Counted from the first letter of the stretch, positions 1-5,878 are shown. The stretch: 8,665 bases of DNA from Chloroflexota bacterium (GCA_021796315.1 JAJYOH010000229.1:1-8665); one strand, 5' to 3'. Numbers and translations are program-made. The notes: a model not told the origin generated them from the sequence alone.

Positions 1-1
1 G

Positions 2-1054
2 CGCAAGCAGATCGAAGTCCCGAAGAAGAGGCGGACAGGAAACGGCAAGGCGCTGAAAATCATCGGCGCAGGTGAAAACAATTTGAAGAATATCGATGTC
101 AAGATCCCGCTCGGAAAATTAGTCTGCATCACGGGCGTGTCGGGCAGCGGCAAATCCACCTTGATGACGGATATTTTGTACAACGCGCTTGCCTCGAAAT
201 TGATGTTTGCGCGCACGCAGGCGGGTGAGCATAAAAAGATCGAGGGCATCGAATACCTCGACAAGATCATCAACATCGACCAGTCGCCAATCGGACGCAC
301 ACCGCGCTCGAACCCCGGTACCTACACGGGCATGTTCGATGAGATCCGAAAATTATTTGCGGAGCTGCCCGAAAGTAAAGTGCGCGGCTACAAGCCCGGA
401 CGTTTTTCCTTCAACGTGCACGGCGGACGATGCGAGGCCTGTCAGGGTCAGGGCGAGTTGCGGATCGAAATGCAGTTCATGCCCGATGTTTATGTGCCTT
501 GCGATGTGTGTCACGGCAAAAGATTCAACCGCGAAACTTTGCAAGTGCTCTTCAAAGACGCCAGCATCGCCGATGTATTGGACATGACGGTGGATCACGC
601 GCTCAATACATTCTCAGTCTTCCCAGCTATGATGAGCAAATTAAAATTATTGCAGGAAGTGGGATTGGGCTACGTTCGGATCGGACAGCCCGGCACGACC
701 TTGAGCGGCGGCGAAGCCCAACGCGTCAAACTCGCCAAGGAACTCTCGCGCCGCGCCACCGGCCGGACCTTATACGTGCTCGACGAACCCTCGGTCGGTC
801 TCCACGCTGCAGACGTGCATAAGTTGATCGAAGTGTTGCAGAGATTGGTGGACGCGGGCAACTCGGTGCTGATCATCGAACATAATCTCGACATTATCAA
901 AGTAGCGGACTGGCTGATCGATCTCGGCCCCGAAGGCGGCGACCGCGGCGGCGAATTGATCGCAGAGGGCACGCCCGAAGATGTGATGAAGATCAAAACA
1001 TCTTACACAGGTCAGTTCTTGAAAGAGCACATGAAGCATTTTGAGAAGAAGTAA
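2..1054 (+). CDS. uvrA: UvrABC excinuclease subunit A, C-terminal part (5' end outside window)
   Basis: This is the DNA-damage recognition ATPase of nucleotide excision repair, which works as a dimer that loads UvrB onto lesions. The frame is open from position 2, so the gene begins upstream; about 350 of the family's usual 940-960 residues are here, covering the second ABC ATPase. In order, counting from the window edge, I see a lead-in with [10 protein letters not shown], Walker A (GVSGSGKST, Lys about 51), and the zinc module with Cys pairs near 144/147 and 167/170 spaced CxxC-19-CxxC. The ABC signature [18 protein letters not shown] lies near 234, followed by Walker B ([11 protein letters not shown], about 258) and the IIEHNLDII switch region. 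The TTG at 83 falls inside the conserved ENNLKNI stretch and is not a start. An unrelated recombinase-like gene follows after a hairpin. Family identity is secure. Confidence 0.97.
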   Translation, partial: RKQIEVPKKRRTGNGKALKIIGAGENNLKNIDVKIPLGKLVCITGVSGSGKSTLMTDILYNALASKLMFARTQAGEHKKIEGIEYLDKIINIDQSPIGRTPRSNPGTYTGMFDEIRKLFAELPESKVRGYKPGRFSFNVHGGRCEACQGQGELRIEMQFMPDVYVPCDVCHGKRFNRETLQVLFKDASIADVLDMTVDHALNTFSVFPAMMSKLKLLQEVGLGYVRIGQPGTTLSGGEAQRVKLAKELSRRATGRTLYVLDEPSVGLHAADVHKLIEVLQRLVDAGNSVLIIEHNLDIIKVADWLIDLGPEGGDRGGELIAEGTPEDVMKIKTSYTGQFLKEHMKHFEKK

Positions 1055-1064
1055 AAGAGCAACC

Positions 1065-1096
1065 AGACCTCCGAGTTTTTCAAAACTCGGAGGTCT
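1065..1096. repeat. Perfect 15-bp inverted repeat after uvrA
   Basis: AGACCTCCGAGTTTT (1065-1079) is followed after two bases by its exact reverse complement (1082-1096), starting 11 nt after the uvrA stop. As RNA it would form a strong hairpin that could end or protect the uvrA transcript. No U-run of normal length follows (the next bases are TAACAG), so it is not a textbook Rho-independent terminator. It may instead be a dispersed intergenic palindrome. Confidence 0.7.
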
Positions 1097-1102
1097 TAAC
1101 AG

Positions 1103-1131
1103 TTGACATCCCCTCGATTATTAGCTATCCT
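1103..1131 (+). promoter_or_regulatory. Sigma-70-type promoter of the recombinase-like gene
   Basis: A perfect -35 box TTGACA (1103-1108) is followed after 17 nt by TATCCT (1126-1131), matching TATAAT at four of six positions. Transcription would begin near 1138 and give a leader of about 43 nt before the ATG at 1181. The gene therefore has its own promoter and need not depend on uvrA. No transcription data support this. Confidence 0.65.
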
Positions 1132-1135
1132 ATAC

Positions 1136-1176
1136 GAAAGGCTACACGCCATAAAAGGCCTTTCCACGAAAGGAGG
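1136..1176 (+). promoter_or_regulatory. Leader with competing hairpins and the ribosome binding site
   Basis: Three short elements can pair in two exclusive ways. GAAAGGC (1136-1142) can pair with GCCTTTC (1158-1164). Alternatively CCTTTC (1159-1164) can pair with GAAAGG (1168-1173) across a 3-nt loop. The second hairpin takes up the first half of the strong Shine-Dalgarno AAAGGAGG (1169-1176), which lies 4 nt before the ATG. The layout resembles a translational switch, but stems of 6-7 bp can arise by chance. Confidence 0.35.
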
Positions 1177-1180
1177 CGAC

Positions 1181-2074
1181 ATGCCTTCCAAAGAATCCGC
1201 GCACATCAATTCAAATACATCCCTCGTCCCGGCCTTCAAGGCCTGGGAAATGTTCCTTTACGATCAGGGACGCTCACCCAACACGGTCAAGGCATTTTTA
1301 TCGGATGTTCGTTTATTGACACAGTTTCTCGCTCTCGATAAAACCATCGGCGCGATCACTACGAACGATCTCAACCGCTTCTTCACGTGGATGGAAAAAG
1401 AACGCGACATTCCGTGCAGCCCGAAAACGCTGGCACGCCGCATTACCTCCACAAAATCCTTTTTCCGCTGGCTGAGCCAATACGGGGCCATCGTCGGCGA
1501 TCCGGCTGAAAAAGTCTTGCAACGCTCCGCCATCAGTCCCCTGCCCCAGGTGCTGACAGAGGACGAAGTCAACCTGGCGATGGCCGCCGCCGACCGTCAT
1601 CGCCGCGACATAAAACCGGATGCGCGTCTGTTCACGCTCCTGCATCTTTTGCTCATTACAGGAATCAAGAAAAGCGAATGTCTCGGCATCCACATCAATC
1701 ACGTTGACCTGGAAGACAAGGATGGCCCGCAGGTTTTCATCCGCTACGCCAGCCCGGCCAATCGCTACAAGGAACGCAAGCTTGAACTTTCCGAAGATTG
1801 GCTGCCCGCCTACAATGAATATCTCGCGCAATACCGGCCGGTGGATCAACTCTTTCCGTGGTCGCCGCGCCGGTTGGAATATCTGCTCGAAGATATTGGA
1901 GAAGAAGCAGGCTTGACCAAACACTTGTCCTTCGACATGTGCCGCTGGACGTGTTTCCTGCGCGATTTTCAATCAGGCATGGAGCCGGATAAAATTCGTC
2001 AACGCATGGGAATTTCAAAAATACAATGGCGCGAAATCCACTTCAAGTTGAAACAATTGAGCGAGGCATCTTAA
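1181..2074 (+). CDS. Tyrosine-recombinase-fold protein with degenerate catalytic site
   Basis: The 297-aa protein has the two-domain architecture of XerC/XerD-type site-specific recombinases: an N-terminal SAM-like DNA-binding domain (about 15-115, with RSPNTVKAFLSDVRLL and TLARRITSTKSFFRWL) and a C-terminal catalytic-type domain (about 123-297, from VLTEDEVNLAM). The ATG at 1181 is chosen because AAAGGAGG lies just before it; a TTG in frame at 1103 is the -35 box. Aligned from memory with XerD, the key residues are mostly replaced. TGLRxSE becomes TGIKKSE (Arg to Lys163), and HxxR becomes DMCR (His to Asp252, Arg255 kept). LGHS becomes MGIS (His to Ile278), and the nucleophilic Tyr position is His287. 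The protein probably binds DNA but should not cut and rejoin strands by the usual chemistry. The open frame, promoter and Shine-Dalgarno argue against simple decay. Its role is unknown. Confidence 0.85.
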   Translation: MPSKESAHINSNTSLVPAFKAWEMFLYDQGRSPNTVKAFLSDVRLLTQFLALDKTIGAITTNDLNRFFTWMEKERDIPCSPKTLARRITSTKSFFRWLSQYGAIVGDPAEKVLQRSAISPLPQVLTEDEVNLAMAAADRHRRDIKPDARLFTLLHLLLITGIKKSECLGIHINHVDLEDKDGPQVFIRYASPANRYKERKLELSEDWLPAYNEYLAQYRPVDQLFPWSPRRLEYLLEDIGEEAGLTKHLSFDMCRWTCFLRDFQSGMEPDKIRQRMGISKIQWREIHFKLKQLSEAS

Positions 2075-2078
2075 ATAA

Positions 2079-2107
2079 AAAAAGTCCGGCGCATCTGCCG
2101 GATTTTT
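2079..2107. terminator. Bidirectional Rho-independent terminator
   Basis: A stem of TCCGGC (2085-2090) and GCCGGA (2097-2102) with a 6-nt loop is flanked by an A-run on the left and a T-run (2103-2107) on the right. Read on the plus strand it ends in TTTTT for the recombinase-like gene. Read on the minus strand it ends in a T-run of seven for tilS. Its position between two convergent genes fits. Confidence 0.85.
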
Positions 2108-2109
2108 CA

Positions 2110-3543
2110 TCATTTATCCGATGGCCGTGTCAAAGAAAAATAAACGATCTTGCGCGATTCTTCCTTCAACTTAAAAGATTCCGCCGGACGATACCCCGGT
2201 ACCCAAATCACCGCATCTCCCGAACACAATAAAGGCCAGCGGTCACGCGCACGCTGCGGCGTCTTGGCGTTGGTGAAGAAATCAGACAACTTTTGCGAAT
2301 GACCCTTCATGCCGAGCGGCTCGAAGACGTCACCATCATGACGGACGCGCAACTCCAAATTGCCCGGCAAACCATCCGCATCCAACCAGACCTGGAAGCG
2401 GTCATCGTTTCGAGAGGATTGTTCCCACGCGAAAGCCGGAAGCCGCCAACGCTCCGAAGAGAATCGCCAGCCGCCAGCAATGTCAAAATGACCTGGCAGG
2501 GAAACCGCGAATGAATCAGTTTGTGCGGGTAATTGCGGCCAGCGATCGAACGGAAGCCGCGCATCCGGCTTTGAGATATAAAGCGCATCGCCCTCGCGGA
2601 AGAGAATCAAACTGCCGGTCAGGTCCATGCGCACGCGCGCGGAATCCGCTATAAAGTCCGCGGCACGCTCCAGAACCGCAAAGACCGTTTCCTGTCCGGG
2701 AATGAGGCGCTCAACCGCATGGCGGATCAGGTTACGTTGGAGTCCGGCGGAACGCGTCGCAAGGAAGGACAAGTCCAGCATCACAAAATCATCCGTTTCC
2801 TGAATCACACACTTCTTCCACCAAGAGTCGAGGGTCTCGGTCAACAAAGCGTGATCGGATGAAAGCGATTGCACCGAACGCCAGACGGCCTCCCGGAAAC
2901 GCGGGTTGTAAGATTCGAGGGTAGGGATCAACGCATGACGCAGGCGGTTGCGAAGGAAGTTGAAAGATTCGTTGCTGGGATCATAATGCGGACGCAAGCC
3001 ATGCGAGGCGCAATAAACTTCGGTCTCTTCGCGCCAGACATCCAGCAATGGGCGGATGACGGGAATGTCGGGATCGAAGACCGGCAGGAGCGTACGATAG
3101 GCCATGCCTTTAAGTCCGTTCAGCCCCGCGCCGCGGATGAAGTGCATCAATACGGTTTCGACTTGATCGTCAGCCGTGTGCCCCACCGCGACAGCCTGGG
3201 CTTTGAGTCGATGCGCCTGTGCGAACAGAAAACGATAACGCAGATTGCGGGCTGCCTCTTCAATGGACAGGCTCTCTGTTTCAGCATGAGCGCGCACGTC
3301 CGCGCCTTCGATGACGGAAGAGAGCATCAAACGCGAAGCCGTATCTTCAACAGCCTTGGCATCATTATCTGCTTCAAGTCGGAGTTGGTGGTTGAAGTGA
3401 GCAACAATAATATGGTAGCCCGACTCGCGCAGAACTTCCATCAAACACAGGCTATCCGGTCCGCCCGACACACCGACGATAATAGGCCGCTTGGGGTCAA
3501 GCTTGCATTGTATGTGAAGAATGGATTCAATATTTTCCAACAT
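2110..3543 (-). CDS. tilS: tRNA(Ile)-lysidine synthase
   Basis: TilS uses ATP and lysine to convert C34 of the CAU anticodon of tRNA-Ile to lysidine, changing codon reading from AUG to AUA; it is usually essential. The protein has 477 residues, within the range of full-length family members. The N-terminal PP-loop ATPase carries SGGPDS (26-31), AHFNHQLR (48-55), GHTADDQVETVLMHFIRG (121-138), and the VIRPLLD...SNES...FLRNRLRHALIPTLE region (162-210). The C-terminal TilS domain spans about 395-465, with VRHDGDVFEPLGMKG and KLSDFF. The start at 3543 leaves the usual 20-30 residues before SGGPDS. Longer versions (to 3624 or 3888) add no family-like sequence and would run into the divergent rpsT. 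No Shine-Dalgarno stands before this ATG; a -10-like box lies 7 nt upstream, suggesting a leaderless mRNA. It is divergent from rpsT and convergent with the recombinase-like gene. Confidence 0.95.
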   Translation of the reverse strand: MLENIESILHIQCKLDPKRPIIVGVSGGPDSLCLMEVLRESGYHIIVAHFNHQLRLEADNDAKAVEDTASRLMLSSVIEGADVRAHAETESLSIEEAARNLRYRFLFAQAHRLKAQAVAVGHTADDQVETVLMHFIRGAGLNGLKGMAYRTLLPVFDPDIPVIRPLLDVWREETEVYCASHGLRPHYDPSNESFNFLRNRLRHALIPTLESYNPRFREAVWRSVQSLSSDHALLTETLDSWWKKCVIQETDDFVMLDLSFLATRSAGLQRNLIRHAVERLIPGQETVFAVLERAADFIADSARVRMDLTGSLILFREGDALYISKPDARLPFDRWPQLPAQTDSFAVSLPGHFDIAGGWRFSSERWRLPAFAWEQSSRNDDRFQVWLDADGLPGNLELRVRHDGDVFEPLGMKGHSQKLSDFFTNAKTPQRARDRWPLLCSGDAVIWVPGYRPAESFKLKEESRKIVYFSLTRPSDK

Positions 3544-3550
3544 CGAACCT

Positions 3551-3578
3551 ATTAAACCACAGTAAGGCGGGTTTGTAA
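3551..3578 (-). promoter_or_regulatory. Candidate promoter for tilS, placing the start at or next to the ATG
   Basis: On the minus strand, TTACAA (3578-3573) is followed after 16 nt by TTTAAT (3556-3551), five of six matches to TATAAT. The -10 box ends 7 nt before the tilS ATG, so transcription would begin at or one base before the start codon. This fits the missing Shine-Dalgarno. Confidence 0.45.
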
Positions 3579-3602
3579 CTCGAAAACTTTTCCCGTTTTT
3601 GC

Positions 3603-3631
3603 TAGACAAAATCAAGTCCCTCATGTAGAAT
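3603..3631 (+). promoter_or_regulatory. Promoter of rpsT
   Basis: TAGACA (3603-3608) and TAGAAT (3626-3631) each match the sigma-70 consensus at five of six positions and are separated by 17 nt. The predicted start is near 3638, giving a leader of about 53 nt with a small CGGC/GCCG hairpin at 3638-3655 ahead of the Shine-Dalgarno. It is divergent from the proposed tilS promoter in a 147-bp intergenic region. Confidence 0.7.
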
Positions 3632-3690
3632 ACCGCTTCGCGGCGTGTATGAGCCGTGTACGTTGGAAAGAATTTTCTGGAGAAAAGACC

Positions 3691-4146
3691 TTGGCAAACA
3701 TTAAGTCTCAGATCAAACGTAATCGTCAAAACGAGAAGCGCCGCTTGCGCAACCGCGTATTCCGCGGCAACGCGCGCGCGGCTGTAAAAGATGCCCGCAT
3801 ATCCCTCGAAAACGGACAGGAGACACAAGCTTCCGTCTCCGCCGCATTGAGCGCCCTCGATAAGGCCGCGCAGAGAGGCGCCATTCATCCCCGCAACGCT
3901 GCCCGCCGCAAGGGCCGCCTGATGAAAAAACTGGTTTTGCTAGGCTTAGAACCCAAAGCCCCTGTCGTTGAAAAAGAACCCGTCAAGAAGCCGGTCAGGC
4001 AAGCCAAACCGAAGGCAGCGCCAAAAGCCGCCGAAACAAAGCCGGTGAAAGAAAAGGCTGAGAAGAAACCTGCCGCAAAAAAAACAGCCGCGACATCGTC
4101 CCCGAAGGGAAAGAAGCCTGCGGCAAAGAAAGCAGCCACAAAGTAG
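3691..4146 (+). CDS. rpsT: 30S ribosomal protein bS20 with long Lys/Ala/Pro-rich C-terminal tail
   Basis: bS20 binds 16S rRNA early in assembly of the small subunit body. Residues 1-86 match the family: ANIKSQIKRNRQNEKRRLRN at the N-terminus, then the three-helix bundle ending in AIHPRNAARRKGRLMKKL. The chosen start is TTG at 3691, because it gives the canonical (M)ANIKSQIKR N-terminus and has GGAGA (3679-3683) 7 nt upstream. An ATG at 3649 would add 14 residues foreign to the family. E. coli rpsT is also known to start with UUG. The family is usually about 85-90 residues, but this protein has 151. The extra 65 residues (87-151) are almost only K, A, P, E and T, with repeated KKPAAKK units like the tails of H1-like proteins, and should be disordered and strongly basic. 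No clear terminator follows. Confidence 0.95.
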   Translation: MANIKSQIKRNRQNEKRRLRNRVFRGNARAAVKDARISLENGQETQASVSAALSALDKAAQRGAIHPRNAARRKGRLMKKLVLLGLEPKAPVVEKEPVKKPVRQAKPKAAPKAAETKPVKEKAEKKPAAKKTAATSSPKGKKPAAKKAATK

Positions 4147-4527
4147 TATTTTAAGATCAAGACAAGCGGGAGCTCGTTATGGGGAACGGGCGCGGCACTT
4201 TTGGGCGCGTCCGTTATCGGCGTGCTGACCGCCATCTTCTCCCCCACTGATAGGATCCCCTTGGGGGACAATTTGACAATTTTCCTGCTGATCACCCTCA
4301 GCGGTTTACTTGGCTCGCTGTTCGACTCTCTGCTCGGCGCGACGGTGCAAGCCATGTACTTTTGTCCGACAGATCAAAAGGAAACCGAAAAACATCCGCT
4401 GTACACCTGCGGCACGCCGACCGTCCACACGTGCGGCTGGATATGGCTCGATAATGACTGGGTCAATTTTGCGTGCGGGGCATTTGGGGTGGCAACGATG
4501 TTTTTGCTGAAAAGTATAACGAGCTAA
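4147..4527 (+). pseudogene. DUF92 (TMEM19-like) membrane protein, C-terminal half only
   Basis: After the rpsT TAG, the same frame runs open to a TAA at 4525. From about 4159 it reads like the second half of a DUF92 integral membrane protein. I see the TSGSSLWGTGAALLGASVIG segment, a hydrophobic LTIFLLITLSGLLGSLFDSL followed by LGATVQA, and a CPTDQKETEKHPLYTCGTPT loop. It closes with GWIWLDNDWVNFACG and a last hydrophobic stretch. These match what I remember of the family's C-terminus, where a second Cys often replaces the Asp of CPTD. The N-terminal half is absent, with the rpsT tail in its place. No good start exists: the only ATG nearby (4179) is in another frame, and TTG 4201 lacks a clear Shine-Dalgarno. 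A 5' deletion that joined the remnant to rpsT is the simplest reading. The family's function is poorly known. Confidence 0.7.
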
Positions 4528-4541
4528 ATTGTTGACTATGC

Positions 4542-5102
4542 TCAACCCAAAAGGTGGGACAACAGAATTCGCAAACCGATTCCCATTAACACAAGCCCGC
4601 CGATGATCTTGACGGGCCTGTCAAATTTCTTTCCAAAGATTCGGCCGACGCGCAGGCCAACGAGTGAAAGAATGCTAGTGACCACACCAATCAAAATGGC
4701 AGGATACCAGACGAATACACCGAGTACACCAAGACTGAGGCCAATTGCCAGAGCATCAATGCTCACCGCGATGGAGAGCAGGACAAGCGTCCAGCCACGC
4801 GTGGGATTGCTATGCGATTCTTCTTCAGATGCAAACAAGGCTGAATAAATCATGCGCCCACCCACAAGTGTCAACAAAGCAAAAGCAATCCAATGATCGT
4901 AATCACGGATAAATGGTTCGATGGTCTCACCAGCCAGCCAGCCGATGATCGGCATGATGAATTGGAATAAACCAAAATGGAAGGATAACCGAAAGGCCGG
5001 ACGAGGGCCCTGTGTTTCCTGAAGCGCACCCACCGCGAGGCAAACTGCAAATGCGTCCATGGCCATGCTGATGGAGATCAGAAGAATCTCAGAGAAAGGC
5101 AT
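4542..5102 (-). CDS. mntP: Manganese efflux pump MntP
   Basis: MntP exports excess Mn2+ across the cytoplasmic membrane. The 186-aa protein matches the family length (E. coli about 188) and shows its internal duplication of two three-helix halves. The hallmark Asp-containing helices are AMDAFAVCLAVG (14-25, Asp16) and SIDALAIGLSLG (114-125, Asp116). Other family signatures are FGLFQFIMPIIGW (43-55), LTLVGGRMIYSAL (77-89) and GGLVLMGIGLRILLSHL at the C-terminus. A hydrophilic linker (SEEESHSNPTRG) joins the halves. The ATG at 5102 gives the usual short lead-in to helix 1 but has only a distant AGGGA as a possible ribosome site. I found no convincing promoter, and no conserved yybP-ykoY manganese riboswitch core in the 100 nt upstream. 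The gene converges on the DUF92 remnant, with 14 nt between them. Confidence 0.95.
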   Translation of the reverse strand: MPFSEILLISISMAMDAFAVCLAVGALQETQGPRPAFRLSFHFGLFQFIMPIIGWLAGETIEPFIRDYDHWIAFALLTLVGGRMIYSALFASEEESHSNPTRGWTLVLLSIAVSIDALAIGLSLGVLGVFVWYPAILIGVVTSILSLVGLRVGRIFGKKFDRPVKIIGGLVLMGIGLRILLSHLLG

Positions 5103-5150
5103 ATGATAAAAAGTGTCCCTGCAAGGTTATCAGAATTCCATAGCCAATTA

Positions 5151-5168
5151 AAAAGTCTCCGGACTCTT
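5151..5168 (-). terminator. Weak hairpin with T-run upstream of mntP
   Basis: On the minus strand AAGAGTC and GACTTTT form a 7-bp stem (one G-U pair) around a CGGA loop at 5168-5151; the T-run is part of the stem and continues as TAATT. It could end transcription of the decayed minus-strand remnant (stop at 5216) or act in the mntP leader. The short, AT-rich stem makes this tentative. Confidence 0.25.
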
Positions 5169-5215
5169 AACGAAATCGGGGCACCTTGACTCCAGTCATC
5201 CTTGTCTGTCATCTG

Positions 5216-5356
5216 TCATTTATTCTTCCAAACCGTGAAGTCTTTCAAAACCGAGCCGCCGATGAATTCGCGCACGATGGAATTTTCGGGAATAAATTCC
5301 GGCCACAGCGGCAGGAACCATTCCAGGAAAGCCAGCAGGCGTTTAGAGTTTCCTTC
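5216..5356 (-). pseudogene. C-terminal scrap of an unidentified protein
   Basis: The minus strand reads 46 codons to a TGA at 5218-5216, including LLAFLEWFLPLWPEFIPEN and IVREFIGGSVLKDFTVWKNK at the end. The aromatic/hydrophobic pattern and coding-like third-base use suggest a real protein C-terminus. In-frame TGA at 5359-5357 cuts it off upstream, exactly where the plus-strand FGE-like remnant begins. I do not recognise the family. It ends 114 nt before mntP on the same strand, so it may be the tail of a former upstream neighbour. Confidence 0.35.
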
Positions 5357-5674
5357 TCACCAAGAAAGCGCCAAGGCAATCGCATCTTGCTGCCCAAACA
5401 ATTGCATCCTGGGAATGGTGCGCCTATTGGGGTGCCGGGTTATATAATGCTACGGGACAGCGCATGACTGGGACTATGGCGATGGCGACAAAGTCTGGAA
5501 TGTTGATTCATATGCTTACCATCCACAACAGGGTGGGGGGTTCTAGGGCATTCCAGCTATGGCTTGGTGGCCGCTGGAGCAGCGGGGCCGACGCGGGGTG
5601 CGGGCGTTGCGTTGGGTTTGAATAGCTCCCCCGGCGACTCGAGCACAGGCATCGGTTTTCGCCTTGCCAGGTGA
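5350..5674 (+). pseudogene. Decayed FGE/C-type-lectin-fold (SUMF1-like) domain, several frameshifts
   Basis: Pieces in different plus frames line up in order with the second half of a formylglycine-generating-enzyme-like domain. KRQGNRILLP (frame of 5390) recalls the RLPTEAEW lead-in. SWEWCAYWGAGLYNATGQR follows one frame over (5407 onward). HDWDYGDGDKVWNVDSYAYHP (5463-5525, third frame) follows. WLGGRWSSGADAG (5560-5598) matches the WxRGGSWxxGAxAG motif. After a further 1-nt shift, GLNSSPGDSSTGIGFRLAR ends at a TGA (5672), matching the typical end of the family. At least four frame changes plus stops show it is not expressed as one protein. FGE-fold domains serve as enzymes and as diversified binding domains in DGR targets; the Asn-poor, Ser/Gly/Asp-rich end hints at the latter. 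The N-terminal half is missing. Confidence 0.55.
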
Positions 5675-5856
5675 AATAGCTTTTGGCCTTTGATGATTGG
5701 ACTTTGTATGGATGCCCGGAGAGTTCAAGATCAAATAATGCGCATTTTACAAAAAATCGGCGCTTGAAATTAAAAAATTAAAAGAAATTGACAATCATTT
5801 GCCCGGCATCTTTCCATGCCATCCGCGAGGCTTATAGCGAACGGGAAAATCGAATA
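5675..5856. other. AT-rich intergenic stretch between the FGE-like remnant and tRNA-Glu
   Basis: I see no gene here. It holds a 10-bp palindrome AATGCGCATT (5737-5746) and an A-rich block at 5765-5792 that reads as T-runs on the minus strand downstream of tRNA-Glu. These T-runs have no strong stem in front of them. Short frames on either strand look non-coding. Confidence 0.4.
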
Positions 5857-5873
5857 ACAAAGTGTGCCTTTGT
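5857..5873 (-). terminator. Small hairpin just after tRNA-Glu
   Basis: On the minus strand ACAAAG (5873-5868) pairs with CTTTGT (5862-5857) across a 5-nt loop, starting 5 nt after the tRNA 3' end and followed by a loose T-rich tail (TATTCGATTTT). It may stop or help process the tRNA transcript. The tail is imperfect. Confidence 0.3.
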
Positions 5874-5878
5874 CGAGG

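Noticed and set aside
1313..1972. Minus-strand open frame of 219 codons
   Set aside because: It is antisense to the recombinase-like gene and has no recognisable domain or start signals.
2869..3555. Long plus-strand open frame (228 codons) opposite tilS
   Set aside because: It is fully antisense to tilS, which has clear family motifs along its length. The translation shows no family likeness.
3544..3888. N-terminal extension of tilS to 3624 or 3888
   Set aside because: The extra residues do not match TilS, and the longest form would overlap the rpsT coding region. ATG 3543 gives the normal N-terminal length.
5103..5215. yybP-ykoY manganese riboswitch ahead of mntP
   Set aside because: mntP genes often carry one, so I looked on the minus strand. 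The conserved purine-rich core was not seen; only a weak AT-rich hairpin is present.
5186..5467. Two overlapping plus-strand frames of 93 and 81 codons
   Set aside because: Their first halves are antisense to the minus-strand remnant and their ends are single-frame slices of the shifted FGE-like remnant. Neither is an intact gene.
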